From DASUCS01 sp036275935 (GTDB lineage Bacteria; Actinomycetota; Acidimicrobiia; Acidimicrobiales; JACDCH01), in contig DASUCS010000190.1 in the NCBI GenBank assembly GCA_036275935.1, positions 1-30,762 of the forward strand: a stretch of DNA of 30,762 bases, given 5' to 3'. Positions 14,838 through 23,268 of this stretch are shown here, piece by piece. The position numbers and the translations under genes are program-made. The notes under the pieces were generated by a model. The model had not been told where the DNA came from, searched no databases, and saw only the letters and a list, made by a program, of their open reading frames with translations. Numbering within the stretch: the stretch's first letter is position 1; each line of letters starts with the position of its first letter.

Positions 14838-15626
14838 TCAGCCGACCTGACACTCCGGCAGTTGCAGGCAGGGGAACAGGGCGGGTGGGCACGGCCGGTG
14901 CAGGAGGAAGCCCTGCACGAGATCGGTGCCGAGCTCGGACACCGCCGCCAGCGCCTCGCCGGTCTCGACGCCCTCGGTGACCACTCGCATCCCCAAGCTG
15001 TGTGCGAGGCGGATGGCGAACTCGACGATGTTGCGATCGGTGGGCTGGGTCGTGACGTTGGCGACGAACGATCGGTCGATCTTCACCTCGTCGAAGTGCA
15101 GCTGCTGCAGCCGCGAGAGTGACGAGTCGCCGGTCCCGAAGTCGTCGAGGCTCAGCCGCACACCCATTCGTGCCAGCGTCGTGACCGTCGATCTGAGCTG
15201 GGAGTTCCGCACCTCGCACGCGTGCTCGGTGATCTCGAGCGTCAGCCGGTCGGCGGGGAGGCCGCGCCGGTCGAGCACGGCGCCGACCAAGGAGAGGAGG
15301 TCGTGGGACAGCATCGCCGCCGCGGACACGTTGACGGACACGGGGATGTCGTAGCCCTGGAGGCGCCATTCGGCGCATTGGCCCGCCGCCGAGTCCAGCA
15401 CGAACTCCGTGAGCGCCCGGCCGACACCGTCACGCAGCGCGTACGTGAGGAATGCCGAGGGCAGGACGACCCCGAGGTCGGGATGGTTCCACCGCACGAG
15501 CGCCTCGGCGCCGCGCACGGAGCCGGTGACGACGTCGAACACCGCTTGGTAGTCGACGAACAGCTCACCGTTGTCGAGCGCAGACCACAACTCGACGATC
15601 GAACCGACCGACGGGTTGTCCCTCAT
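14838..15626 (-). CDS. stand-alone EAL-domain c-di-GMP phosphodiesterase
   Basis: A 262-residue protein consisting of one EAL domain with no sensor or membrane segment. It would hydrolyse c-di-GMP to pGpG. The catalytic set looks complete: E41 of EALVRW, N99 (NVSA), E131 and E134 (EITE), D161-D162 (DDFGTG), K182 (VKID), E218 (TEGVET) and Q238 (QGF). Loop 6 is intact (DDFGTGDSSL). The ATG at 15626 is preferred because GGGGGT lies just upstream; a GTG at 15647 in the same frame is the alternative. It is followed closely by HMG-CoA lyase, an unusual partner, so they may simply share a transcript. Confidence 0.9.
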   Translation of the reverse strand: MRDNPSVGSIVELWSALDNGELFVDYQAVFDVVTGSVRGAEALVRWNHPDLGVVLPSAFLTYALRDGVGRALTEFVLDSAAGQCAEWRLQGYDIPVSVNVSAAAMLSHDLLSLVGAVLDRRGLPADRLTLEITEHACEVRNSQLRSTVTTLARMGVRLSLDDFGTGDSSLSRLQQLHFDEVKIDRSFVANVTTQPTDRNIVEFAIRLAHSLGMRVVTEGVETGEALAAVSELGTDLVQGFLLHRPCPPALFPCLQLPECQVG

Positions 15627-15670
15627 CGAACCCCCAGACGTGACCACTGCCCGCGGTGTGCTGCCTACAA

Positions 15671-15699
15671 CAAGTAGCCCCCACGAGCCATCCTGTCAA
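15671..15699 (-). promoter_or_regulatory. possible promoter of EAL gene
   Basis: On the minus strand a perfect TTGACA (15699-15694) is followed after 17 bases by TACTTG (15676-15671). The -35 is consensus and the -10 is weak. It lies 45 bases upstream of the EAL ATG. Confidence 0.3.
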
Positions 15700-15736
15700 T
15701 GATCCGCTCGACCCAAGAGGGCTGAAAAGAGCGAGA

Positions 15737-16585
15737 TCAGTAGCGCAGGTCGGCCACTACTGCGAAGTGATCGCTCGGGAAGAGCCCCGCGTTACTGGGT
15801 TTGTCTCCGGCGACACTCGAGTGCACCACTTGCCCGGATCCGCCGAGCTCGGGCAAGCCGACGAGCACGTAGTCGATGCGCAGGTCGGGCGCGAGGGTCG
15901 CGCCGCTGTACGGGTTGCGAGTCGACAGCGTCGATCCGTCCGATCCGGTCCCCGCAACCGCCCACGCGTCCCGGAAGATCACACCGGGGACGGGCACGGC
16001 CGTCTTCCCCGTGAGCATGCGCACCTCGTCCGAGTCGGGCGGCGCGTTCAGGTCGCCGCACAGGAGGGCCGGGAAGCGCCGGGGCGAGTGGGACCGAATG
16101 AGCCGGCACACCTCCGCAACCTGGGCCTGGCGCACGCCGCTCCAGTCGGCTCGCCAGGACAGATGCGTGCAAAACACTTGAAACGGCCCGCGTGGGCCGT
16201 CGATCTCGGCGAACACCACGACGCGTCGTTCGCCTTCGTCGGTGTCGATCGCACCGCCTCCCTCCATCGGAAGGTCGGCCACGGCGTGGCGGATGATCGG
16301 CCAGCGACTGAGCACGGCATTGCCCGACCACGCGCCCTCCATCACGAACGCGCGCTCGTAGACGAACTCCATCTCGAGTGCGTCGGCGAGCCAGCGCGGC
16401 TGCGAGAACAATTCGTCCTCCCACGCCTCCTGGAGGCACACGACGTCCGCGTTCATCGCTCGCAGGTTCGATTCGATGATCGGCTGGCGGTCTTGCCACG
16501 GCCCGTATCGACCCCAGACGTTCCACGTCGCGACGCGCATGGTCGTGTCGATGAGTGGCCCGTAGCCCGGATCCCAAGCACTCAT
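15737..16585 (-). CDS. endonuclease/exonuclease/phosphatase family protein
   Basis: A 282-residue EEP-superfamily Mg-dependent phosphodiesterase (DNase I / exonuclease III / inositol phosphatase fold). Visible motifs are ATWNVWG, VVCLQEAWED (catalytic Glu), CTHLSWRAD, LLCGDLNAPPDSDEVR, RIDYVLV and the C-terminal SDHFAVVADL (catalytic Asp-His). There is no signal peptide. The substrate could be nucleic acid or a phospho-metabolite. The ATG at 16540 (MRVATWNVWG) matches the usual family start; 16585 adds 15 residues. It is divergent from the binding-protein gene at 16636. Confidence 0.88.
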   Translation of the reverse strand: MSAWDPGYGPLIDTTMRVATWNVWGRYGPWQDRQPIIESNLRAMNADVVCLQEAWEDELFSQPRWLADALEMEFVYERAFVMEGAWSGNAVLSRWPIIRHAVADLPMEGGGAIDTDEGERRVVVFAEIDGPRGPFQVFCTHLSWRADWSGVRQAQVAEVCRLIRSHSPRRFPALLCGDLNAPPDSDEVRMLTGKTAVPVPGVIFRDAWAVAGTGSDGSTLSTRNPYSGATLAPDLRIDYVLVGLPELGGSGQVVHSSVAGDKPSNAGLFPSDHFAVVADLRY

Positions 16586-16635
16586 GATGCGATCTGTCTA
16601 CAGTGCGCGGAACAAGCGAGCGGGGTGGGGGCACC

Positions 16636-18012
16636 ATGGTTCGATTCAGGCACGGCGTCGTTCTCGTACTGACCGCGGTCTTGCTCTTGACCGCGTGCAG
16701 CAGTGACAAGAAGACGTCATCGGGCGGGGGCTCGGGCTCGTCGTCGGCATCGGCGGCGCTCACCGATTCGTTCCGAGGGGTCACGAAGACGTCGATCAAG
16801 GTCGCCTTCGTCGTCGTCGACTTCAAGTGCCTCGAGCAGTTCATCGACAGCAACCAAGGCGACGACGAGAAGATCATCAAGGTGATGGTCGACGACGTGA
16901 ACAAGAACGGCGGCATCCTGGGCCGCAAGGTGGAGTACACGTTCCATCGTTCGTGCCCGCTGAAGCAGGACGAGGTCGCGCAGCTCTGCACCACGATGAC
17001 GGACGACGAGCAGGTGTTCGCTGTGCTCGGCGTCTACGACACCGAGCCTCCAGGTGACGGCACGAACAAGCTGTGCGTGTCGAAGGACAAGGAAACGGTC
17101 CAGATCAACCACATCCTCAAGCAGTCGATCATCGAACAGGCCGTGCCGGGACTGTTGATCACACCCGACATCTCGGCGGAGCGACACCTCGAAGCGGTGC
17201 TGAACCTGTTGAAGGACGAGAAGACGCTCGCGGGCAAGAAGGTCGCGCTCATGGCCGACCAGAACTCGCAAGCCGGCGCCGCGCCGGTGGTGCAGAAGTT
17301 CGCGGCGGACGCGGGTCTGCAGACGGGATCGACGGCAGTCCTGTCGATCACGAGTGAGGAGACAACGGCTGCGCAGGCGCAGCTCGACAGCTTCATCGAG
17401 AAGTGGAAGAGCGAAGGCGTCAACGCGCTGGTCATGGCCGGTGCCTCTGTGTCGGCCAAGCAGTTCGTCGAGAAGATCAAGGCCGCCATCCCCGGCATGC
17501 AACTGATCACCGACGTGACCGAGGTCGGGTCTCAGGCGAAGGACGAGACGAAGGCCGGAAAGAACCCGAACCCGTACGAGGGACTGCTCGCCGCCGACGG
17601 GTTGTCCTCGCAGGAGAACTTCGAGACCGACGGCGTCCAGAAGTGCATCAAGGTCTACGAGGACGCGACGGGCGAGAAGGTCGTCGCGCCGAAGGACCTC
17701 GCGGCGGGTCAGGAAGGCACGGGCGCACCCAAGCGGGTCGAGACGTACGTCGGCATCGAGGATCGATGCAACGAGCTGTCACTGCTCAAGCAGATCGCCG
17801 AGAAGGCGGGTCCGAACCTCACGAACGACACCTGGGCGAAGGCCGTCGAGAGCTTCGGCAAGATCAAGATCCCGACAGTCGCGTTCGGGTCGTTGGGCAA
17901 GGGCAAGTACGACGTCGACGACGGGTTCCGCCTCGTGTCGTTCGACTCGAGCCTCCCAGGCGACGGCGACTTCAAGCCCATCACCGAGCTCAAGGACATC
18001 AGCGGCACCTGA
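16636..18012 (+). CDS. Liv-type ABC transporter substrate-binding lipoprotein
   Basis: A 458-residue periplasmic-binding protein of the LivJ/LivK-like (type I, Peripla_BP_6) class. It is a lipoprotein: a basic N terminus, a hydrophobic stretch GVVLVLTAVLLLTA, and the lipobox LTAC with C21, followed by a Ser/Gly linker. The mature part has the type I opening (TSIKVAFVVVDF), VDDVNKNGGILGRKVEYTFHR, and a second lobe from about residue 190. ATG at 16636 follows a GGGG-rich ribosome-binding site; a TACAGT hexamer lies at 16599-16604. It faces the fused Liv transporter genes, convergent across 142 bases, so it is their likely but unproven partner. The ligand may be an amino acid or another small carboxylate. 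Confidence 0.9.
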   Translation: MVRFRHGVVLVLTAVLLLTACSSDKKTSSGGGSGSSSASAALTDSFRGVTKTSIKVAFVVVDFKCLEQFIDSNQGDDEKIIKVMVDDVNKNGGILGRKVEYTFHRSCPLKQDEVAQLCTTMTDDEQVFAVLGVYDTEPPGDGTNKLCVSKDKETVQINHILKQSIIEQAVPGLLITPDISAERHLEAVLNLLKDEKTLAGKKVALMADQNSQAGAAPVVQKFAADAGLQTGSTAVLSITSEETTAAQAQLDSFIEKWKSEGVNALVMAGASVSAKQFVEKIKAAIPGMQLITDVTEVGSQAKDETKAGKNPNPYEGLLAADGLSSQENFETDGVQKCIKVYEDATGEKVVAPKDLAAGQEGTGAPKRVETYVGIEDRCNELSLLKQIAEKAGPNLTNDTWAKAVESFGKIKIPTVAFGSLGKGKYDVDDGFRLVSFDSSLPGDGDFKPITELKDISGT

Positions 18013-18071
18013 CCCCTGCAGACAGAGTCCGTGCCCACATGGCGCGGATGACGACGTGGGAGGTCGTAGAT

Positions 18072-18106
18072 CGCGCCAAGAGCGAAGCCTCCGGAGTCTT
18101 GGCGCG
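18072..18106. terminator. hairpin between convergent transport genes
   Basis: A perfect 10-bp inverted repeat CGCGCCAAGA (18072-18081) / TCTTGGCGCG (18097-18106) with a 15-base loop that itself contains the 8-bp palindrome CTCCGGAG. It sits in the gap between two convergent genes, as expected of a bidirectional terminator. Confidence 0.6.
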
Positions 18107-18131
18107 GTTCGCTACCGAACACGTCGCCAGC

Positions 18132-18142
18132 CGCGCCAAGAG
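18132..18142 (+). repeat. third copy of the hairpin arm
   Basis: CGCGCCAAGAG repeats the left arm of the 18072-18106 hairpin (11 of 11 bases) 60 bases downstream. With the inverted arm it could form an alternative, longer-range stem. The rest of the 18013-18154 gap holds nothing I recognise. Confidence 0.5.
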
Positions 18143-18154
18143 TGTGCCGGCCGG

Positions 18155-21016
18155 CTAGTCGGCGAGGGCGGGGTTGGGGTTCTGGTTGGAGCGCATCGTG
18201 GCGCGGTCGTCGGTGCCGAGGTAGGACGCGATCACCTGCGGGTTGGTCCGCATCTCCTCTGGCGCGCCGTGCGCGATGACGCATCCGGCTTCGAGGCAGT
18301 ACACGTGGTCGGTGATCGCCAGGATCAACGGCAGGTCGTGCTCGACCACGACCAACGTCGCCGACAGCTCTGACTGGATGCGCTTGATGAGCGGACCGAA
18401 TGCCTCTGCCTCTCGCTGCGCGACGCCTGCGGTCGGCTCGTCGAGACAGATCACGCGCGGCGCGACGGCCAACAGCGCGGCGAGCTCGACGATGCGGCGC
18501 GTTCCTGTCGACAGTTCGGCCACGAACCGATCGGCGTAACGCCCGAGTCCGAGGAAGTCGATCAGCTCGGCCGCCTCGGTGTGTCGCCGACGCTCGAGTC
18601 GCGACGACCGCGGCAGGAACAGCGCGGTGCTCCAGAACGAGGTCCGTTGGCGCGCCTCGAGCGCGAGCTCGACCACCTCGCGGACCGTCAGCTCGGGAAA
18701 CAGCAGCGCGGCTTGGAAGGTCCGGCCGAGTCCGCGCTGGGCCCGAGCGTGCGCCGACCGGCGCGACACGTCCTCGCCGAGCAGCTCGATCTTCCCGCTC
18801 GCTGGGACGAACCCGCCGATCGCATTCAGCAAGGTGGACTTGCCCGCCCCGTTCGCGCCGATGAGACCGACGACCTGTCCGGGCATGGCACGGAAGTCGA
18901 CGTCGTTGACGGCGACGACGCCACCGAACGTGACGCGCACCGCGGTGGTGAGCAGCACGCTCCCGTCGGCGTTCGTGCGCATGTCCTCGATCGGCGCCGC
19001 GCTGGTCAGCGACGTCGGCGGTTCGGTGGACGCCTTCGGAGGTGCGGGACCGAGACGCTTCTCGACGCGGCTCAGCAACTGGTCGCGGACCCAGTACACG
19101 ATCTGCGTGAAGCCGCCCGGGATGTAGAGCAGGATCAGCAGCAGCCCGATGCTCGACGTGAAGAGCGGCACGAGCTCGTTGTCGGGCCAGAACGCGGGCA
19201 GGCCGATCACCCACACCGCGCCCAGCACCGCGCCGGCAATGCTCCCGATGCCGCCGATGACGGCGATGGACACGATGGCGAACGAGTCCTCGACGCGGAA
19301 CAGCGTGGAGTTGTAGCCAATCGACACGACCAGGCCACCGAGGATCGCGCCGCCGAGCCCGGCGATGAATCCCGCGAGGCCGTAGGCGGTGAGCTTCGCC
19401 CGGGTCGGCGAGACGGTGAAGGCCTCGGCGGCGGGTTCGTTCTCGCGCACGCCGATGATCGTGCGGCCGATCCCACTGTGACGCAGTCGGCTGATGACCA
19501 GGAGCACCACGACGAGCACCGCGAGCGAGAAGTAGTAGTAGCCCTGGTTCTTGTCGGTGAGGTTGAACGGGCCGATGTCGTCGCGGGGCAGCCGTACGGT
19601 CTGACGTCCGAGCGACAGGATCGGTTGCCGGAAGATGTACACCTGCGCGGCAATGGCGAACGCGAGCGTGCTGGCGGCGAGCAGCAATCCGCGCACGCGC
19701 AGCGCGCTGACACCGATGAGCATCGCCGTGACGCAGGCGATCACCGCGCCCAGCAGGAGCGCGAACCCGAACGGCACTTGCGGGATCGTGCCGTCGACGA
19801 TGTGGAAGTGGGCGATGCCCAGCGTGAAGTCCGCGCCGCGCACCAACGTTGCGGCGCTCAATGCGCCGAGTCCCGCGAACGCCATCTGGCCGAGCGAGAG
19901 CTGTCCGCCCCAGCCCGTGAGGACCGTGACCGACGTCGCGCAGATGGCGAAGCCGATGACCTCCGCATAGGTCAACTGCTTGCCGCTCTCGGTCATCACG
20001 AGGGGTAGGGCGATGGCGAACAACACGCAGAGAGCGGTCACCAGTTGGGGAAGGCGCTTGACCCACCAGATCTCGCGCAAACGGGCGGAGATCACATGGT
20101 GTCGAGGTGCGAACTGGAAGCTCTCGGTCCCCATGTCCACGGCGCGCGTGCGGCGCGACACGAGCACGACGACCGCGAGGAACAGCACGAACTGCACGAG
20201 CCCGGTCTCGCTGGTGAAGTTGAAGAACAGGAGCTGCTCGATGATCCCGATCGCCACGGACGCGATGACCGCCTTCGGGAACGACACCATCCGCCCGACG
20301 AGCGCGGCGGCCAGACCCTTCAGCAACGTGCTCGGCCCGATGGCGACGAGGTCGGACGACGTCGACTCGGTGGCGAGGAGGATCACGGCCATCGCCGAGA
20401 GGAAGCCGCCGATCGACCACACCGCGGTCGACACCATCTTCGGGTTGATGCCCGTCAGCCGGGCGAGGTCGGGATTGCCCACCGAGGCGCGTACCGACTC
20501 ACCGAACGCGGTGTGACCGAGTACCCACCACAGCAGGACGGTCACGATCGGCACCACGATCAGCGCCATCATCTGGCCGCCCTTGAGCACGATGTCGCCG
20601 GGTAGGTGCCACTCTCCGGTGATCGGGCTCGGGAACGTCGTCTGCAAGGAGCCGGTGCGGTACTCGGGTAAGGCGAGCGTGACCGCCTGCGCCAGCTGGG
20701 CGACGCCGATCGTCGCGACGAGAACGATCACGCGCGGTGCAGTGAACAATCGGCGGATCACCGTGAGCTCGACCAGCGCGCCCGCGAGTGTGCCGATCGC
20801 GAGCGCGGCGATCAGTGCGGGCCAGTAGGGCCAGCCGTGCGCGCCGACCATCACCCCGAGCAATGCGGCGGACGGCACGCCGAGATCGCCGACCGCGAAG
20901 TTGATGACGCGACTGGACCGGTAGATCAGCACGATCCCCATCGCGATCAGCGAGATGATCAGTCCGCGTACCGAACCGATGACCAGCAGGTTCCAGGTGA
21001 AGACCGCGCCGTACAT
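18155..21016 (-). CDS. LivH-LivM-LivG fusion: branched-chain amino-acid ABC permease/ATPase
   Basis: One 953-residue polypeptide carries three parts that are normally separate. Residues 1-290 are a LivH-type permease (MGIVLIYRSSRVINFAVGDLG near the N terminus, several hydrophobic helices). About 325-645 is a LivM-type permease (TGWGGQLSLGQMAFAGLGA at 368-386, GRTIIGVRENEPAAEAF in the coupling loop). After a Pro/Ser linker at 655-680 comes a LivG-type ATPase with Walker A GANGAGKS (K726), signature ELSTGTRR, Walker B VICLDEPTAG and H-loop VVEHD. The start is ATG at 21016, overlapping the upstream stop as TGATG; a TTG one codon earlier is possible. It should transport branched-chain amino acids or related acids with the LivF partner encoded just upstream. 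Subfamily and ligand are inferred. Confidence 0.92.
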   Translation of the reverse strand: MYGAVFTWNLLVIGSVRGLIISLIAMGIVLIYRSSRVINFAVGDLGVPSAALLGVMVGAHGWPYWPALIAALAIGTLAGALVELTVIRRLFTAPRVIVLVATIGVAQLAQAVTLALPEYRTGSLQTTFPSPITGEWHLPGDIVLKGGQMMALIVVPIVTVLLWWVLGHTAFGESVRASVGNPDLARLTGINPKMVSTAVWSIGGFLSAMAVILLATESTSSDLVAIGPSTLLKGLAAALVGRMVSFPKAVIASVAIGIIEQLLFFNFTSETGLVQFVLFLAVVVLVSRRTRAVDMGTESFQFAPRHHVISARLREIWWVKRLPQLVTALCVLFAIALPLVMTESGKQLTYAEVIGFAICATSVTVLTGWGGQLSLGQMAFAGLGALSAATLVRGADFTLGIAHFHIVDGTIPQVPFGFALLLGAVIACVTAMLIGVSALRVRGLLLAASTLAFAIAAQVYIFRQPILSLGRQTVRLPRDDIGPFNLTDKNQGYYYFSLAVLVVVLLVISRLRHSGIGRTIIGVRENEPAAEAFTVSPTRAKLTAYGLAGFIAGLGGAILGGLVVSIGYNSTLFRVEDSFAIVSIAVIGGIGSIAGAVLGAVWVIGLPAFWPDNELVPLFTSSIGLLLILLYIPGGFTQIVYWVRDQLLSRVEKRLGPAPPKASTEPPTSLTSAAPIEDMRTNADGSVLLTTAVRVTFGGVVAVNDVDFRAMPGQVVGLIGANGAGKSTLLNAIGGFVPASGKIELLGEDVSRRSAHARAQRGLGRTFQAALLFPELTVREVVELALEARQRTSFWSTALFLPRSSRLERRRHTEAAELIDFLGLGRYADRFVAELSTGTRRIVELAALLAVAPRVICLDEPTAGVAQREAEAFGPLIKRIQSELSATLVVVEHDLPLILAITDHVYCLEAGCVIAHGAPEEMRTNPQVIASYLGTDDRATMRSNQNPNPALAD

Positions 21017-23220
21017 CAACCGCCCTCGTGACCGAAGAACACTGCCCGCACGAGGTCGTCGCGCTCGAGGAGGTCTCGGGCCTCACCGTGGAACCGGACC
21101 TCACCCTTCTCGAGGAAGATGGCGCGGTCGGCGACGGCGAGCGCGACGTTCAGCGACTGCTCCACGATGAGCATCGTCTGCCCGCTCGCCTTCAGCTGCT
21201 CGATCGTCTCGAGCAGCCGCTGCACGACCACCGGTGCGAGGCCCAGCGAGAGCTCGTCGATCAGCAGGATCTCGGGCTCGTGGATGAGCACCCGCCCGAG
21301 GGCGAGCATCTGGTTCTGCCCACCAGAGAGACTGCCGGCGACTTGCTTGCGGAGCGCCGCGAGCTCGGGGAACAGCGTGTAGACGCGGTCGATCTTCTGC
21401 TCGATGTCCGCGCGTGAGCTCGTGTGCAGTCGGGCGCTGACGGCGAGGTTCTGGCCCACGGTGAGGTTGCCGAAGACGCCCTTGCCGCCGGGCAACTGCA
21501 TGATGCCCATCCGGGCGCGCGTCTCCGGGGTGACGTACGTGATGTTCTGGCCGTTGAGGCGCACGACGCCGCGTTCGGGGACACCGAGCCCGCTGACGAC
21601 GCGCAGGATCGTGGACTTCCCCGCGCCGTTCGTGCCCAGCAAGGCCAAGGTCTCACCGCGCGCCACCTCGAAGTTCACGTCGAACAGCACCTGCACCGGT
21701 CCGTACGAGAAGTCGATGTCTGCGACCTGCAGCACGGGGGCAGCGAGGCCGTGCTCGGTCCGCTTGCGGTGTTCTTCCTGCTCCTCGAGCAGCTCGGCCA
21801 CGACCAACGAGAGGTCGTTGCGGATGTAGCGAGCACCGTTCATGAGCATCAGGCCGCCGATGATGCTGGTGGGGACTCCGAGCAGGATGACCGTGCCCCG
21901 TACGCCGATCGAGTCCGTGGCGAACGCGGCGATGAGCCCGCCCCCGAACCCACCGATGAAGAAGATGTACATCGTGGTCAGCGAGGACCCCATGCCGCGG
22001 AGCCGGTACGGCACGACGGCGTACAGGACCGGACCGACCATCGCGAACGCGGCGGTGATCAGGACCGACTGCGGGATCCCGAGGATCACGAACCACACGC
22101 TGCTGTGCACGGAGAACTGCAGTGGCGTGAACAGCGCCGACGGCGCGATGAGCGCGCCCACGACAGCGAGAGCCTTCGCAGGATTCTGGCGGTAGACGCG
22201 GTCGAAGTACTTGGCGACGAACGGGAGGAACGGCAGCGCCGCGAGACCTGTGAGGCTGAGCACGATGCCGCGGTCCAGCGCGTTCGTGAGGTGCAGCTCC
22301 CGATCGAGGTAGAGCGACGACAGCGTGCCTTGGCTGAACAGGCCGAAGCCCAGCGCGCAGAAGGCGACGAGCACGGTGCGGATCGTCGCGATCTTCTTCA
22401 GTCGAGCGAACGCCGCCTCCATCGAGATCGGCGCCGGGTTCTCTTCCTCGATGACCTCGCCGAGCACGTGCGCCTTCTCGAACTGGCCGCGCGGCGGCTC
22501 GCGCATGAAGAACGCGGCGATCGCAACGATGGCGACCGGGATGCCGAGCGCGTACCAGGCCCATCGCCAGCCCTCGGGGCCTCCCGCCCAAGCTGCGATC
22601 GCGGCGACGAGCACGGGACTGATCAGTCCGATGGCGTGCGCGCTCCCTTGCATCGCCGCCGACATCCGGGCGCGTACGCCGATCGGGTAGGCGTCCGCGA
22701 TCAGGGACTGGTGCACGGTGATCGTGCTGGCCTTGGTGATCCCGGTCGCGAAGCGCGTCCAGAACAGCATGAACGCGTTCACCGCGAACCCGGACAGGGT
22801 CACGAAGAACCCGAACGCGATCGCGGACCAACCGACGATCGGAACGCGCTTGGCGCGGTCGGCGAGCCATCCCATCGGTACCGCACCCAGCACGAAGAAG
22901 GCCGCCGACGCAGTGCCGATGAAGACGATCGTGCCCTCGCTGATCCCGAACGTGGCGCGGATCTCTGGCGCGAGCACGTACACGGCCGCGCTCTCGAGCT
23001 CGTCGAGCGACACGATCGCCGTGAGCACGACGAACATCAGCCAGCCGCCGACCTTGAGGCCCTGGCGCAGGGTCATCGGCGCGGCGTTGACCCCCGGCAG
23101 CAGGTCGTCCGGGAAGATCACCTGCTCGCGCGCGTGCGCCTGCGCCGCCTGGCGTGCGGCCTCCTCGTCGAGAACCGTGGCTGCGAGCGAAGCGACAGAG
23201 TCGCTCGATGCGTCGTTCAC
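21016..23220 (-). CDS. MFS transporter fused to LivF-type ABC ATPase
   Basis: A 734-residue fusion. Residues 1-50 are an acidic, soluble N terminus. Residues 55-465 are a complete MFS transporter of about 12 helices, with motif A-like GWLADRAKR at 117-125, a central cytoplasmic loop at 240-280, and EPP after the sixth helix. After a charged linker (EEQEEHRKR, 479-487) residues 496-734 form a LivF-type ATPase: Walker A GTNGAGKST (529-537, K535), signature LSGGQ (631-635), Walker B ILLIDELSLGLAP (D655, E656) and VEQ in place of the H-loop, which is normal for LivF. The start is GTG at 23220. It overlaps the LivHMG gene, so the two halves of the ABC transporter are made together. How an MFS unit serves the complex is unknown. 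Confidence 0.9.
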   Translation of the reverse strand: MNDASSDSVASLAATVLDEEAARQAAQAHAREQVIFPDDLLPGVNAAPMTLRQGLKVGGWLMFVVLTAIVSLDELESAAVYVLAPEIRATFGISEGTIVFIGTASAAFFVLGAVPMGWLADRAKRVPIVGWSAIAFGFFVTLSGFAVNAFMLFWTRFATGITKASTITVHQSLIADAYPIGVRARMSAAMQGSAHAIGLISPVLVAAIAAWAGGPEGWRWAWYALGIPVAIVAIAAFFMREPPRGQFEKAHVLGEVIEEENPAPISMEAAFARLKKIATIRTVLVAFCALGFGLFSQGTLSSLYLDRELHLTNALDRGIVLSLTGLAALPFLPFVAKYFDRVYRQNPAKALAVVGALIAPSALFTPLQFSVHSSVWFVILGIPQSVLITAAFAMVGPVLYAVVPYRLRGMGSSLTTMYIFFIGGFGGGLIAAFATDSIGVRGTVILLGVPTSIIGGLMLMNGARYIRNDLSLVVAELLEEQEEHRKRTEHGLAAPVLQVADIDFSYGPVQVLFDVNFEVARGETLALLGTNGAGKSTILRVVSGLGVPERGVVRLNGQNITYVTPETRARMGIMQLPGGKGVFGNLTVGQNLAVSARLHTSSRADIEQKIDRVYTLFPELAALRKQVAGSLSGGQNQMLALGRVLIHEPEILLIDELSLGLAPVVVQRLLETIEQLKASGQTMLIVEQSLNVALAVADRAIFLEKGEVRFHGEARDLLERDDLVRAVFFGHEGG

Positions 23221-23268
23221 CGGTGCAGCCCGCCCCCCTGATCGTGCCGACCTGGGGCGATGGTACCG

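Noticed and set aside
16465..16647. GGTTCGATTC at 16465-16474 and 16638-16647, resembling a tRNA T-loop
   Set aside because: No acceptor stem, anticodon arm or D arm can be found around either. Both lie within protein-coding sequence.
17709..20420. A 903-codon minus-strand frame over the Liv fusion region and the binding-protein end
   Set aside because: It is in another frame of the well-supported LivHMG gene, has Arg/Pro/Ala-rich low-complexity translation and no family motif. It is a high-GC shadow.
21424..23241. A 605-codon plus-strand frame antisense to MFS-LivF
   Set aside because: Charged, repetitive composition (Glu, Arg, His, Asp) typical of antisense frames at high GC.
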